Of a stretch of 64,000 nt of DNA, positions 34,285 through 44,365 are shown one piece after another. Made by a program: the position numbers and the translations under genes. Source of the stretch: Bradyrhizobium jicamae (lineage in GTDB: Bacteria; Pseudomonadota; Alphaproteobacteria; Rhizobiales; Xanthobacteraceae); contig NZ_JAFCKQ010000011.1 in NCBI RefSeq assembly GCF_018130215.1, positions 102,332 to 166,331 on the forward strand, given 5' to 3'. Each line of letters opens with the position of its first letter. The first letter of the stretch is position 1. A model generated the notes under the pieces. The model did no database searches and was not told where the DNA came from. It saw only the letters and a program-made list of their open reading frames with translations.

Positions 34285-34713
34285 ATGACGGTACGTTCCA
34301 TTCTCGATGCAAAGGGCCATCAGATTGTCAGCGTCGAGCCTGGCGCGCAGCTCGCGGTCGCGGTGAAGCTGCTCGCCGAGCGCCGGATCGGCGCCGTGCT
34401 GGTGCTCAGTCAGGGCCGGATGGAAGGCATCTTGTCGGAGCGCGACATCGTGCGCGTGCTCGGCGAGCGCGGCGCTGGTGCGCTGGATGAGCCGGTCAGC
34501 GCTGTCATGACCAGGAAGGTCGTCAGCTGCCGCCAGTCCGACACCGTCAGCGCGATCATGGAGATGATGACGACGGGCAAGTTCCGTCATCTGCCGGTGG
34601 TCGAGGACGGCAAGGTGGTCGGCCTGATCTCGATCGGCGACATCGTCAAGAGCCGCGTGCAGGAATACGAGCGCGAGCAGGAAGCGCTGCGCGATTACAT
34701 CAAGACCGCCTGA
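34285..34713 (+). CDS. CBS-domain protein
   Basis: The 142-residue protein is a pair of CBS motifs: VRSILDAKGHQIVSVEPGAQL with RIGAVLVLSQGRMEGILSERD, then SAVMTRKVVSCRQSDTV with FRHLPVVEDGKVVGLISIGD. Such stand-alone CBS pairs bind adenine nucleotides and act as energy sensors. GGAGG lies 5 nt before the ATG. It ends 3 nt from the convergent patatin gene. Confidence 0.92.
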   Translation: MTVRSILDAKGHQIVSVEPGAQLAVAVKLLAERRIGAVLVLSQGRMEGILSERDIVRVLGERGAGALDEPVSAVMTRKVVSCRQSDTVSAIMEMMTTGKFRHLPVVEDGKVVGLISIGDIVKSRVQEYEREQEALRDYIKTA

Positions 34714-34716
34714 GCG

Positions 34717-35754
34717 CTACTTTCCGCCGCCCGTCGATTGCGGCGCCAGGATCTCGACTGCTTCCTGGATCGAATCGATGGCGCGCTCGGCCGCGCGCAC
34801 GCCATGGGCGATCAGGTCGTCAGCGCGGTGAAAGTCGAACCAGCCGATCTGGCCGACCCGCGGCGAGATCAGCAGGTCGGGCGGATCGCCGGCGAGGCGC
34901 GCGCGCGTGATGCGGTCCTGCATGATGTTGAAGGCGTCCACCATCACGCTCGAGATGCCGGGCCGCGCCGCGCTGCCGAAGAATTCCCGCTTCACGGCGC
35001 GCTCGGCGAAGAAGCGGCTGAAGCGCCGCTTCGGCGGCTCGGGCTCGATCGCCGGTTCGGGACTTGCGGCCACCGTCTGCTGATCCGGCTCGGTCGTCGC
35101 GCCGTGATTGAAGATGGTGGTCGAGTGAGCGAACACGTCGCTCGACAGGTTGGCCGCGATCACGATCTCGGCGCCGAGCGCGCGCGCGGCCGACACCGGC
35201 ACCGGGTTGACCATGGCGCCGTCGACCAGCCAGCGGTCCCCGATCAGGACCGGTGCGAAGATGCCGGGCAGGGCGTAGGAGGCGCGCATGGCGTCGACCA
35301 CGCGGCCTTGGGTCAGCCAGATCTCGTGGCCGGTCCGGACCTCCGTGGCGACGGTCGCGAACTTGACCGCGAGGTCCTCGATCCGCGCGTGCCCGATCGC
35401 CGTCTCGAGCTCGGCGGTGATCTTGTTGCCGCCGATCAGGCCGGAGCCGTTGAGGCGGATGTCGAGATAGCCGAACACGCTGCGCGGCTGCAGACTGCGT
35501 GCCCATTGCTCCAGCGTGTCGAGATGGCCGGTGGCATAGGCGCCGCCGACCACACCGCCGATCGAGGTGCCGACCACGACGCTGGGGACGATGCCGTGCG
35601 CGAGCAGGGTCTTGATGATGCCGATATGGGCAAAGCCGCGTGCGGCCCCGCCCCCAAGGGCGAGCCCGATCACCGGACGGCGAACCGTTCCCAGTCCTAT
35701 CTTGTCGGGTCCGTCGGAGCCCTTGTTCACACGGCCCATCCAGCTGTCCAACAT
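34717..35754 (-). CDS. Patatin-like phospholipase (RssA type)
   Basis: The 345-residue protein has the patatin fold with oxyanion GGGAARGFAH (about residue 35), nucleophile GTSIGG and catalytic Asp in DGAMVNPVP, the Ser-Asp dyad of bacterial patatins. A linker rich in Pro/Glu/Arg (about 235-260) precedes a C-terminal helical region. It is predicted to be a cytosolic or membrane-associated lipid acyl hydrolase. The ATG at 35754 has AAGGAG upstream; the frame continues to 35820. Confidence 0.9.
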   Translation of the reverse strand: MLDSWMGRVNKGSDGPDKIGLGTVRRPVIGLALGGGAARGFAHIGIIKTLLAHGIVPSVVVGTSIGGVVGGAYATGHLDTLEQWARSLQPRSVFGYLDIRLNGSGLIGGNKITAELETAIGHARIEDLAVKFATVATEVRTGHEIWLTQGRVVDAMRASYALPGIFAPVLIGDRWLVDGAMVNPVPVSAARALGAEIVIAANLSSDVFAHSTTIFNHGATTEPDQQTVAASPEPAIEPEPPKRRFSRFFAERAVKREFFGSAARPGISSVMVDAFNIMQDRITRARLAGDPPDLLISPRVGQIGWFDFHRADDLIAHGVRAAERAIDSIQEAVEILAPQSTGGGK

Positions 35755-35984
35755 GGCAACATCTCCTTCCGGCGAAACTAGGCCCCGCAGCGCGGCTCCG
35801 CCAGAATCGTCGTTATCCATGGTTTATATGCATGGTTTATGCCCAGCTGGATCGGCGTAGGCAGGAATTGTGACTTGAGCGCGACGCCTAGACCAACACG
35901 GGCCGGAACGGACCGTTCCAAACGGGGACGCTTCTGAGAGGAGGCGGACGAAGGCTTGAATTTGCCGCGTTTTCGTTGAAAAGC

Positions 35985-37061
35985 ATGACGATGATTTCGC
36001 GGGGCAATGGCGTCAATCGATGCGGGCGGGGCAAGTGGCTCCTTCCGGCGGTGGCGCTTGTGGCTTCTGTGCTCGTCCTGGTCCCCGGCGTCGTATCGGC
36101 CCAGTTGTTCAGCGACCCGCCGCCCCCGATTCCGCCGGCTTCGGTGCCGGAGGTTCCCTCCGGCCCGGCACTCAATCTGGCGCCGCCGTCCGGGGCAGGA
36201 TCCGGTCCGTCGCTGCCGGGGCCCTTGACCCAGCCGACCATCGTCCAGCCGTCGATTGCGACCGTTCCACCAGTGGTGCCACCGCCGGGCGCCTCCACGT
36301 CGGGCCAGGCGGTGCTGTCGCTGACCGCGCGTTACGGCAAGGACCTGCCCGTCATCAACAGCGGCCTGGTGTGGCGGGTGTTCTCCGAAAAGCCCGACGA
36401 CAACGGCACCTTCAGGCTGGTGCGCGAGGACCGCGGCTCCACGCCCAACATCGTGCTGCCCCCGGGCAACTACGTCGTGCACGTCGCGCTCGGTCTCGTC
36501 AGCGCGGTGCGGGCGGTCAGCCTGAAATCGGAGACCGATCGCGAGTCCTTCGTGCTGCCGGCGGGCGGCCTGCGGATCGAGGGCCGGGTCGGCGCCAGCA
36601 AGATCCCGGCAAACCAGATTTCGTTCGCGATCTACAAGGGCAGCCAGTTCGACGGCTCCGATCGCGGGCCAATGGTGCCGAACGTCGCCGCCGGCGACGT
36701 CGCGCTGCTGCCCGAGGGGACCTACTACATCGTCTCCAATTATGGTGATGCCAATTCCGTGGTGCGCTCGGACATTCGGGTCACGGCCGGCAAGCTGACC
36801 GACGTCACCGTCACCCACCGCGCCGCCGTCATCACCCTCAAGCTGGTCAGCGAGAAGGGCGGCGAGGCGCTCGCCAACACGGCCTGGTCGGTGATCACGC
36901 CTGGCGGCGACGTGATCAAGGAATCGATCGGCGCGTTCCCGCGCGTCGTGCTTTCCGAGGGCGAATATCGCGCGATCGCCAAGAACGAGGGCAAGGTGTT
37001 CGAGCGTCCCTTCAACGTTGTCAACGGCGTCGACGGCGAGGTCGAGGTCATCGCGCGCTGA
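35985..37061 (+). CDS. Secreted protein of unknown function, beta-rich
   Basis: The 358-residue protein has a signal peptide (about 1-40, hydrophobic VALVASVLVLVPGVVSA), then 70 residues of Pro-rich linker. About 250 residues of repeated beta-sandwich-like segments follow (GNYVVHVALG, EGTYYIVSNYG, EGEYRAIAKNEG), recalling carboxypeptidase-regulatory-like domains. It was not identified further. The ATG at 35985 lies inside a frame that also has a TTG at 35976 and an ATG at 35991; ribosome-binding signals are weak. Confidence 0.7.
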   Translation: MTMISRGNGVNRCGRGKWLLPAVALVASVLVLVPGVVSAQLFSDPPPPIPPASVPEVPSGPALNLAPPSGAGSGPSLPGPLTQPTIVQPSIATVPPVVPPPGASTSGQAVLSLTARYGKDLPVINSGLVWRVFSEKPDDNGTFRLVREDRGSTPNIVLPPGNYVVHVALGLVSAVRAVSLKSETDRESFVLPAGGLRIEGRVGASKIPANQISFAIYKGSQFDGSDRGPMVPNVAAGDVALLPEGTYYIVSNYGDANSVVRSDIRVTAGKLTDVTVTHRAAVITLKLVSEKGGEALANTAWSVITPGGDVIKESIGAFPRVVLSEGEYRAIAKNEGKVFERPFNVVNGVDGEVEVIAR

Positions 37062-37164
37062 CTTCGATCGCATTCATGCAACGGTCACAGTCTCTAAAGC
37101 GCACTAACCATCGCGCAACTTAAAGCCTGCGTGGACGCCGCCAGGGCGGCCCGTCCCCCTATTC

Positions 37165-37179
37165 TTTAGACGCCATTAA
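37165..37179. promoter_or_regulatory. CtrA-type box, 7/8 match (TTTA-N7-TTAAG)
   Basis: TTTA at 37165-37168, GACGCCA, TTAA at 37176-37179 followed by G. It lies about 55 bp before the PAS-GGDEF-EAL gene. One mismatch to consensus. Confidence 0.4.
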
Positions 37180-37234
37180 GCGCGGCCGATTTGGATGCCG
37201 CGGGGACAAGCGTTTGCGTTGAGTGGGGCGCGCC

Positions 37235-39730
37235 ATGGTCGTGGCCAAAACGAAATCAGAGACAAAATCGGGAAGGGCGGCGGCCAAGTTCAGCACCAAG
37301 ATGTTCGCCGACGTGCCCGTCCTGCAGCGCAAATGGCAGGCTGCGTTGCGACCCGGCGAAAAGCTGCCGCGTTACGAAGACGTGATGCTGGGCAGCCTCG
37401 GACGGTTGGCGGATCATATCGCGCTGATGCGCGAGGAAACCGGCACGCTGCGCGTTTCCCACACCGGCCGCTACATCCAGGCATGGCTGAACGACGAGCG
37501 CTGGGACAGTCCCCTGAATGCGCTGCCGCCGGATTGCGCCACCGCGCTCGGCGAAGCCACCGCGAGCGCGCTCGAGAACTGCCGTCCCTATCGCGCGTCG
37601 GCGCATTGCGTGCGCGACGGCCTGGTGCGGACCTACGACGTGCTCGCGCTGCCGACCTGTTCGCGCTGGGGCGGCACGCTGGTCGGCGTCTACGTCAACG
37701 AGCGCAACGCGCAGTACAATCTGCTGGACACGATCTTCTCGGCTACCGATGAGGGCGTGGTGTCGCTGGCCGCCATTCGCGACGCCCGCGGCCAGCCCTC
37801 CGACTTCCAGATCGTCCACCTCAATCAGGGCGCCGCGAAGCTGTTGATGGAGCCCGCGACCGGCCTGCTCTGGCGCCGGCTCAGCGTCGGCGGCAACCCG
37901 TTGTCCTCGACGGACGTCATCGGCCGGCTGCGCGCCTTCGTCGGACGCGGCGTCGGCGGACAGTTCGAGATCGACAGCGGCGATCGCTGCCTTCGGCTCG
38001 GGGTCACTGCGTTCGGCGACATGCTGTCACTGACGCTCTCCGACGTCACGGCGCTGAAGCAGCGCGAGCTCTCGTTCCGCCTGCTGTTCGAGAACAACCC
38101 GATGCCGATGTGGGTGTTCGATGCCGAGACGATGGAATTCCTCAGCGTCAACGACGCCGCCGTGCAGCACTATGGATACTCCCGCGACAAATTCCTCGAC
38201 ATGACGCTGCGCGAGATCTGGCCGAAGGATGAATGGGCCATCCATAGCGAGGCGTTGCGCGAGGTCGGCGACGTCTATCAATCAAGCCGCGACTGGCGCC
38301 ACATCAAGGCCGACGGCAGCGAGATTCACGTTCTGACCTTCGGCCGCCGCGTGGTGTTCGACGGCCGCGAGGGCTACTTGGTGGCGGTGGTCGACATCAC
38401 CGAGCGCCGCGCCGCCGAGGCGCGGATCGCCCACATGGCGCACCATGACGGGCTCACCAATCTGCCGAACCGCGACTTCCACCAGCAGCGCCTGACCGAG
38501 GCGCTCGAGCGCGGCCGGCGGGGCAACACGCGCGTCGCGGTGATGGGCATCGACCTCGACCTGTTCAAGAACGTCAACGATTCCTTCGGTCACCCGATGG
38601 GCGACCGGCTGCTCAAGCGGGTGGCGGAGCGGCTGCGATCGGTGGTCAGCGGCGACAATCTGGCGGCCCGCCTCGGCGGTGACGAGTTCGCGGTCGTGCT
38701 TGCCGCCGATGTCTCGCCGAACGAGGCAAGCGCCTTCGCCGGGCGGCTGATCGAGGTGCTGAGCGCGCCCTACGATATCGACGGTCTCGAAGTCGTGGTC
38801 GGTGCCAGCATCGGCATCGCGCTGTCGCCGAGCGACGGCACGACATCGGAAGAATTGATGCGCAACGCCGACATGGCGCTGTACCGCGCCAAGTCCGAGG
38901 GCGGCGGCGTGCATCATTTCTTCGAGCCCGCGATGGACCAGCAGGCGCAGAAGCGCCGCGACATGGAGCGGGACCTGCGCGCGGCCTTCACCAATGGCGA
39001 GTTCGAGCTGCATTACCAGCCGCTGGTCGATATTGCCGCGGATCGCACCTCTGGCTTCGAATCGCTGCTGCGCTGGCGGCATCCGCAAAAGGGCATGGTC
39101 TCGCCTGCCGAGTTCATCCCGGTTGCCGAGGACATCGGCCTGATCGTCGCGCTCGGCGAATGGGTGCTGCGCGAGGCCTGCTCGGAAGCGACGAAATGGC
39201 CGGGCGATGTCAAGGTCGCGGTCAACCTGTCGCCGGTCCAGTTCCGTAGCCGCAACCTGGTCCAGGCCGTGATCTCGGCGCTGGCGCATTCCGGCCTCTC
39301 GCCGCGCCGGCTCGAGCTCGAGATCACCGAGTCGGTGTTCCTGGCCGAGACCGAGGCCGACCTCGCGATCCTGCATCAGCTGCGCGAGCTCGGTGTCAGC
39401 ATCTCGATGGATGATTTCGGCACCGGTTATTCGAGCCTGAGCTATCTGCGCAGCTTCCCGTTCGACAAGATCAAGATCGACCGCTCATTCGTGAAGGACC
39501 TGGCGCGGCGATCCGATTGCCTCGCGATCGTGCGCGCGATCTCGGGCCTCGGCCGCAGCCTCAATATCACGACGACGGCGGAGGGTGTCGAAACCGTCGA
39601 TCAGCTCGACTGGCTGCGCGCCGAGGGCTGCAACGAGGTGCAGGGCTTCCTGTTCAGCGCCGCCAAGCCGGCAGGCGAGATTGCGGCATTGCTGACGGGT
39701 TTTGCGGAGCGTGCATCGAAGGCGGCGTAG
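37235..39730 (+). CDS. PAS-GGDEF-EAL cyclic di-GMP turnover protein
   Basis: The 831-residue protein has an N-terminal PAS_5-like region (about 20-145), an intermediate PAS-like region (about 150-275), and a PAS domain (about 275-395, LLFENNPMPMWVFDAET). A GGDEF domain (about 405-565) has intact RLGGDEFA; an EAL domain (about 575-825) follows. The EAL signature is ESL (FESLLRW), with the Glu kept. NLSP, the Glu of LEITES, DDFGTGYSS, IKIDRS and AEGVE are present. Both activities are possible. No membrane segment. ATG 37235 was chosen; a GTG 12 nt earlier is possible. Confidence 0.92.
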   Translation: MVVAKTKSETKSGRAAAKFSTKMFADVPVLQRKWQAALRPGEKLPRYEDVMLGSLGRLADHIALMREETGTLRVSHTGRYIQAWLNDERWDSPLNALPPDCATALGEATASALENCRPYRASAHCVRDGLVRTYDVLALPTCSRWGGTLVGVYVNERNAQYNLLDTIFSATDEGVVSLAAIRDARGQPSDFQIVHLNQGAAKLLMEPATGLLWRRLSVGGNPLSSTDVIGRLRAFVGRGVGGQFEIDSGDRCLRLGVTAFGDMLSLTLSDVTALKQRELSFRLLFENNPMPMWVFDAETMEFLSVNDAAVQHYGYSRDKFLDMTLREIWPKDEWAIHSEALREVGDVYQSSRDWRHIKADGSEIHVLTFGRRVVFDGREGYLVAVVDITERRAAEARIAHMAHHDGLTNLPNRDFHQQRLTEALERGRRGNTRVAVMGIDLDLFKNVNDSFGHPMGDRLLKRVAERLRSVVSGDNLAARLGGDEFAVVLAADVSPNEASAFAGRLIEVLSAPYDIDGLEVVVGASIGIALSPSDGTTSEELMRNADMALYRAKSEGGGVHHFFEPAMDQQAQKRRDMERDLRAAFTNGEFELHYQPLVDIAADRTSGFESLLRWRHPQKGMVSPAEFIPVAEDIGLIVALGEWVLREACSEATKWPGDVKVAVNLSPVQFRSRNLVQAVISALAHSGLSPRRLELEITESVFLAETEADLAILHQLRELGVSISMDDFGTGYSSLSYLRSFPFDKIKIDRSFVKDLARRSDCLAIVRAISGLGRSLNITTTAEGVETVDQLDWLRAEGCNEVQGFLFSAAKPAGEIAALLTGFAERASKAA

Positions 39731-39789
39731 CTGCACTACGCGTCATACTCGGCCGACCCGGGCAACCATGGTGCTTCGAAGAAGAAGCC

Positions 39790-40353
39790 TCAAAACCGCG
39801 TTACGATATCCGACAGCGCCGGGCGTGGGCGGTCCTCGCTCGGTCTGGTCGGCTTGCCGATATGGATCAGCCCCGCGAGCTTCTCGTCGCTCTTCAGTCC
39901 GAAACCGTCGAGCACGTCGCGATCGAACACGAACCAGCCGGTCAGCCAGCACGCGCCGTAGCCGAGCGCGGTCGCCGCGGTGACGATGTTCATCGCGCTG
40001 GCGCCCGCGGACAATTCCTGCTCCCACGGCGGCACCTTCGGATGCGGTTTGGTGAAGGAGACCACGCCGATCACCAGCGGCGCATCAGTCAGGCGCTTCT
40101 TCTCGATCTCGATGTCGGCTGCCGTCGCGCCGGGATTCTTTCGGGCAAACACCTGCGCGATCACATCGCCGGCGCGAGCGCGGGCGTCGCCCTCGAAAAC
40201 GATGAAGCGCCAAGGCGCCAGCTTGCCGTGGTCGGGCACGCGCGCGCCGACGGTCAGGATGGTCTCGAGCTCGGCCGGCGAGGGGCCAGGGCCGGTCATC
40301 TCGCGCGGTTTGACCGAGCGTCGGGTCTTCAGCAGTTCAATGGCATCGGGCAC
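39790..40353 (-). CDS. Nitroreductase family protein (YdjA-like)
   Basis: The 187-residue FMN-dependent oxidoreductase follows the short YdjA pattern: LLKTRRSVK at the N-terminus (phosphate of FMN), GARVPDHGKLAPWRFIVFEG, VPPWEQELSAGASAMN and GYGACWLTGW. Substrate unknown. It ends 59 nt from the convergent PAS-GGDEF-EAL gene and is downstream of thrS on the same strand. Confidence 0.92.
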   Translation of the reverse strand: MPDAIELLKTRRSVKPREMTGPGPSPAELETILTVGARVPDHGKLAPWRFIVFEGDARARAGDVIAQVFARKNPGATAADIEIEKKRLTDAPLVIGVVSFTKPHPKVPPWEQELSAGASAMNIVTAATALGYGACWLTGWFVFDRDVLDGFGLKSDEKLAGLIHIGKPTRPSEDRPRPALSDIVTRF

Positions 40354-40377
40354 AGATATATCCTTGAGGTGGAGCCA

Positions 40378-40396
40378 TGCCCCGGAGATAGGGGCA
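40378..40396 (-). terminator. Hairpin between thrS and nitroreductase genes, possible attenuator or terminator
   Basis: A 6-bp stem TGCCCC/GGGGCA with a 7-nt loop lies in the 84-nt spacer after thrS. No T-run follows on the thrS strand, so termination would be weak or Rho-dependent. Confidence 0.25.
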
Positions 40397-40437
40397 CGGC
40401 CGAGCCTGCGAAAGCCAGTTTAGACCGATTGTGAAGA

Positions 40438-42483
40438 TCAGGCCGCCGATCGCGCCCGCTTCACGTCCGGCGGGGTGGCTTCTTCGACCAGCGCGGCGAT
40501 CGCCTCGTCGGTCGGCATCACGGTCTGGCGCTCGCTGCCGAGCCGGCGGACCGAGACGGAATGCGTCTCCGCCTCCTTCTTGCCGACCACGAGCAGCGCC
40601 GGGATCTTGGCCAGCGAATGCTCGCGGACCTTGTAGTTGATCTTCTCGTTGCGCAGGTCGATCTCGACGCGCAATCCGGCACGCCGCGCCGCTGCCGCCA
40701 CCACCTTGGCGTATTCATCGCCTTCGGACGTGATGGTCGTGACGACAAGCTGTGTGGGCGCGAGCCAGAGCGGGAAGTTTCCGGCATAGTGCTCGATCAG
40801 GATGCCGATGAATCGCTCCATCGAGCCGCAGATCGCGCGATGCACCATGACAGGCGCCTTCTTCGATCCGTCATGATCGATGTAGAACGCGCCGAACCGC
40901 TCCGGCAGGTTGAAGTCGACCTGGGTCGTGCCGCACTGCCAGTCGCGGCCGATGGCGTCGCGCAGCACATATTCGAACTTCGGCCCGTAGAACGCGCCTT
41001 CGCCCGGATTGATCTCGGTCTTGATGCGATTGCTGCCGTTGGCCTTGATCTCCGACAGCACGGTCGCCATCACGCGCTCGGCGTGATCCCACATCTCGTC
41101 GGTGCCGACGCGCTTCTCGGGACGGGTCGAGAGCTTGACCGTGAGCTCGCCGTCGAAGCCGAAATCGGCATAGGTCGACAGGATCAGGTCGTTGATCTTC
41201 AGGCACTCGTCGGCGAGCTGCTGCTCCGTGCAGAACACGTGGGCATCGTCCTGGGTGAAGCCGCGCACGCGCATCAGGCCGTGCATCGCGCCCGACGGCT
41301 CGTAGCGGTGCACGACGCCGAACTCGGCGAGCCGCAACGGAAGATCGCGATAGCTCTTCAAACCGTGCTTGAAGATCTGCACGTGCCCGGGACAGTTCAT
41401 CGGCTTCAGCGCGAACCAGCGCTTGTCCTCCGCCTCGTCGCCGGCGGATTGCGCGGCGAACATGTTCTCGCGATACCAGTCCCAGTGGCCGGAGGTCTCC
41501 CACAAGACCTTGTCGAGGATCTGCGGGGCGTTGACCTCGCTGTAGTCGCCGGTCAGCCGCCGCCGCATATAGGCGATCAGCTGTTGGAAGATGGTCCAGC
41601 CCTTGGGGTGCCAGAACACCACGCCCGGGCCTTCCTCCTGGAAGTGGAACAGGTCGAGTTCGCGGCCGAGCTTGCGGTGGTCGCGCTTCTCGGCTTCCTC
41701 GATCTGCTTCAGATAGGCGTCGAGATCCTCCTGCTTTGCGAAGGCCGTGCCGTAGATGCGCGTCAGCATCGGGTTGTTGCTGTCGCCGCGCCAATAGGCG
41801 CCCGCCACCTTCATCAGCCTGAAGGCGTTGCCGATCTTGCCGGTCGAGGTCATGTGCGGACCGCGGCACAGGTCGAACCAGTCGCCCTGGAAATAGATCT
41901 TGATCGGCTCGTTGCCGGGGATGGCGTCGACCAGTTCGACCTTGAAGGCTTCGCCCTTGTCGCGGAACACCTGCTTGGTCTTTTCGCGGTCCCAGACCTC
42001 TTTCGTGAAGGGCTTGTCGCGCGCGATGATCTCGCGCATCCGCTTCTCGATCGCGGCGAAATCCTCCGGGGTGAACGGCTCGTTGCGGAAGAAGTCGTAG
42101 TAGAAGCCGTTCTCGATCACGGGACCGATGGTCACCTGGGTGCCCGGCCAGAGCGACTGCACGGCCTCGGCCAGCACGTGGGCGGCGTCATGCCGGATCA
42201 GCTCCAGCGCGCGCGCGTCGTCGCGGGCGACGAAATCGATCTTCGCATCGGCCTCGATCGGATCGTTGAGATCGGTGAGCGAGCCGTCCAGCGCCATCGC
42301 CACCGTGCGCTTGGCGAGCGAGGGCGAGATGCCCTTGGCGATGTCCAGACCGGTGGTGCCTTTGGGGAATTCGCGCTTGGCCCCGTCGGGAAAGGTGATC
42401 GCGATCTTTTGCAGGGGTTCGGCGGGCTTGAGGTTGGAAAGGCTGTAGTGGAATCCGGATTCGGATTTGGGCGTGTCGTTCAT
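40438..42483 (-). CDS. thrS: Threonine--tRNA ligase
   Basis: The 681-residue class II synthetase charges tRNA-Thr. Domains in order: TGS (about 20-85), editing/SAD domain with [18 protein letters not shown] and the [13 protein letters not shown] stretch, catalytic core with zinc ligands in [10 protein letters not shown] and downstream His residues, [10 protein letters not shown] motif 2 region, and the anticodon-binding domain ([16 protein letters not shown]). AGGAG lies 8 nt before ATG 42483; the frame stays open to 42681. No T-box or leader structure was recognised. Confidence 0.97.
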   Translation of the reverse strand: MNDTPKSESGFHYSLSNLKPAEPLQKIAITFPDGAKREFPKGTTGLDIAKGISPSLAKRTVAMALDGSLTDLNDPIEADAKIDFVARDDARALELIRHDAAHVLAEAVQSLWPGTQVTIGPVIENGFYYDFFRNEPFTPEDFAAIEKRMREIIARDKPFTKEVWDREKTKQVFRDKGEAFKVELVDAIPGNEPIKIYFQGDWFDLCRGPHMTSTGKIGNAFRLMKVAGAYWRGDSNNPMLTRIYGTAFAKQEDLDAYLKQIEEAEKRDHRKLGRELDLFHFQEEGPGVVFWHPKGWTIFQQLIAYMRRRLTGDYSEVNAPQILDKVLWETSGHWDWYRENMFAAQSAGDEAEDKRWFALKPMNCPGHVQIFKHGLKSYRDLPLRLAEFGVVHRYEPSGAMHGLMRVRGFTQDDAHVFCTEQQLADECLKINDLILSTYADFGFDGELTVKLSTRPEKRVGTDEMWDHAERVMATVLSEIKANGSNRIKTEINPGEGAFYGPKFEYVLRDAIGRDWQCGTTQVDFNLPERFGAFYIDHDGSKKAPVMVHRAICGSMERFIGILIEHYAGNFPLWLAPTQLVVTTITSEGDEYAKVVAAAARRAGLRVEIDLRNEKINYKVREHSLAKIPALLVVGKKEAETHSVSVRRLGSERQTVMPTDEAIAALVEEATPPDVKRARSAA

Positions 42484-42537
42484 TGACGTCTCCTGTGGCT
42501 CACTCCTGCGAACGAGCGCAGGTAAGCGGAAGCAGCG

Positions 42538-42565
42538 GTATAGCAGGGGATTCGAGCAGAACAAG
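42538..42565 (-). promoter_or_regulatory. Possible sigma-70 promoter for thrS
   Basis: On the minus strand, CTTGTT (42560-42565) and CTATAC (42538-42543) are 16 nt apart, near the rhizobial CTTGAC-N17-CTATAT pattern, and lie 55 nt before the thrS start. Confidence 0.35.
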
Positions 42566-42727
42566 CGGGCAATATTGGGAAACCGGCACCGAAGCCGATC
42601 GCTGTCGTCGACGTTGTCTTGCCGGCGCGACCACAACATCCGACCGCCGCAAGGAGCGCAAATCGAACGACGGCCATGCATTTAGATGCAGTTGCATTGA
42701 TCTCGGAATTTCTGCTAGAACGCCGCC

Positions 42728-43891
42728 GTGAAACGCTTCGCTCCGACCGCATTGATGCTTGGAAATGTCGTGACCGGCTGTTCGGTGCTGGCGCCGGCCG
42801 GGATGCTGGCGGAACTGTCCCAGAGTCTCGGCGTCACGATCGGCACTGCAGGTCTCCTGATCACCTTCGGCGCGATCGTGCTGTGCGCCGGTTCGCCGGT
42901 GACGGCGTGGCTGACCAGCCGGATCGAGCGGCGCGTGCTGCTGACCGCGACGCTGCTGGTGCTGGCGCTGACCAATGCGGCATCCGCCTTCGCGCCCGAT
43001 TACGACAGCCTGTTGGTCATCCGTCTCGTGATGCTCGCGGTCGGTGTGCTCTATACGCCGCAGGCAGCGGGCACTGCGGCGCTGATCGTGCCTGCGGAAA
43101 AGCGCGGCAGCACCATTGCCTACGTCTTCCTGGGCTGGTCGCTCGCCGCCGCGATCGGGCTGCCGCTGATCACCTTCATCGCGAGCCGCTACGGTTTCCG
43201 CACGGTCTATGGTGCGATCGCATTGACCGGCTTCGTCAGCTTCGTGCTGCTGTGGTGGCGGCTGCCGGGCGGACTGCTCGGTGCGCCGGTCGACCTCAAG
43301 ACCTGGCTCGATGTCGGCCGCAATCCGATGATCCTGCTGTTGCTGTTGATCACGACGCTGCAGATGTCCGGGCAGTTCGTGGTGTTCACCTTCATGGGGC
43401 CGTTGCTGACGAGGCTCACCGGGGCAAGCCCCGATGCGATCAGCCTCGTGTTCGCGCTCTACGGCATCTTCGGTTTCATCGGTATCGCGGTCGCGACCCG
43501 CATCGTCGATTCCTGGGGCGCCTGGAAGACCTCGGTGCTGTTCGCCGGGCTGATGCTCACGGGCGTCGCCGGTTGGGCATTGAGCGCCGGCGCCTATGCG
43601 CTGATGGCCGGCTCGGTCGCGGTGTGGGGCCTCGGCTTCGCCTCGACCAATTCGATGCAGCAGGTGCGCCTGGTCGGCGCGGCGCCGGCACTGGCATCGG
43701 CCACCGTCTCGCTCAACACCTCGGTGCTCTATATCGGCCAGGCGGTCGGCTCGGCGATCGGTGGCCTGTTGTTCGCGCGCGAATGGCTGCACGGCGCGGG
43801 CTATGTCGCGGCCGCCTTCATCGCGCTGGCGCTTGCGCTGGTGATCGCGACGCAGCCGCGCCGGACCATGCACGCGGCAGCGGCCGAATAG
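42728..43891 (+). CDS. Major facilitator superfamily transporter
   Basis: The 387-residue protein has about twelve hydrophobic helices and belongs to the drug/sugar-efflux type of MFS (YdhP/AraJ-like). Helix 1 has LGNVVTGCSVLAPAGMLAEL, and the loop between helices 2 and 3 reads TSRIERR. Substrate unknown. Start GTG at 42728, about 240 bp from the divergent thrS start. It ends one base from the convergent GrlR-like gene. Confidence 0.88.
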   Translation: MKRFAPTALMLGNVVTGCSVLAPAGMLAELSQSLGVTIGTAGLLITFGAIVLCAGSPVTAWLTSRIERRVLLTATLLVLALTNAASAFAPDYDSLLVIRLVMLAVGVLYTPQAAGTAALIVPAEKRGSTIAYVFLGWSLAAAIGLPLITFIASRYGFRTVYGAIALTGFVSFVLLWWRLPGGLLGAPVDLKTWLDVGRNPMILLLLLITTLQMSGQFVVFTFMGPLLTRLTGASPDAISLVFALYGIFGFIGIAVATRIVDSWGAWKTSVLFAGLMLTGVAGWALSAGAYALMAGSVAVWGLGFASTNSMQQVRLVGAAPALASATVSLNTSVLYIGQAVGSAIGGLLFAREWLHGAGYVAAAFIALALALVIATQPRRTMHAAAAE

Positions 43892-43892
43892 A

Positions 43893-44219
43893 TCAGTCGG
43901 CGATCCGCGTCAGCACCGCCTTGAAGTGCACGCCCGGCAGCTGCAGGGCCTCGCCCTCGAAGTCGACCATGTTGCCGCTCTCGCTGCCCTTCAGCATCAG
44001 CGTGATCATGTCGGTGCCGAACAGCGGCCGGAAGGCCGGGTCCGGATTATGCCGCTGGGTCGAGACCTTCGCGTGAAGCCCGTCGCCCCGGTCGGAATAG
44101 TTGCCGACGAACGCAAACGCCGAGTTGCCGCCGCGCAGCTTGCCGTTGATCGCGTAAACCACGCCGGTCCCGGTGCCGTGAACGGTGTGAAATTCGAGCT
44201 TGTAAAGACCTTCCTGCAA
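43893..44219 (-). CDS. GrlR-like small regulatory-fold protein
   Basis: The 108-residue protein begins MQEGLYKLEFHTVHGTGTGVVY and has GKLRGGNSAFAFVGNYSD and LPGVHFKAVLTRI, the lipocalin-like pattern of GrlR family proteins. GrlR inhibits a type III secretion activator in enteric pathogens; rhizobial homologues are free-standing with unknown partners. No type III genes are nearby. Confidence 0.8.
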   Translation of the reverse strand: MQEGLYKLEFHTVHGTGTGVVYAINGKLRGGNSAFAFVGNYSDRGDGLHAKVSTQRHNPDPAFRPLFGTDMITLMLKGSESGNMVDFEGEALQLPGVHFKAVLTRIAD

Positions 44220-44365
44220 TGCCCCATCCCCAATAAGAGTCCAGTCCTAATGTGTGCACCCTAGAGGGCATACGTTGCGCCAACAACGCTGCGCGGCAAC
44301 AATCACGCGACCATCAACATCACAATTTTTTACGGGATCCGGGAATCTTCGGGGCAATGCGCCGC

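Noticed and set aside
43893..44219. GrlR-like gene as marker of a type III secretion locus
   Set aside because: No secretion genes are in the window and the family is common as single genes in rhizobia.
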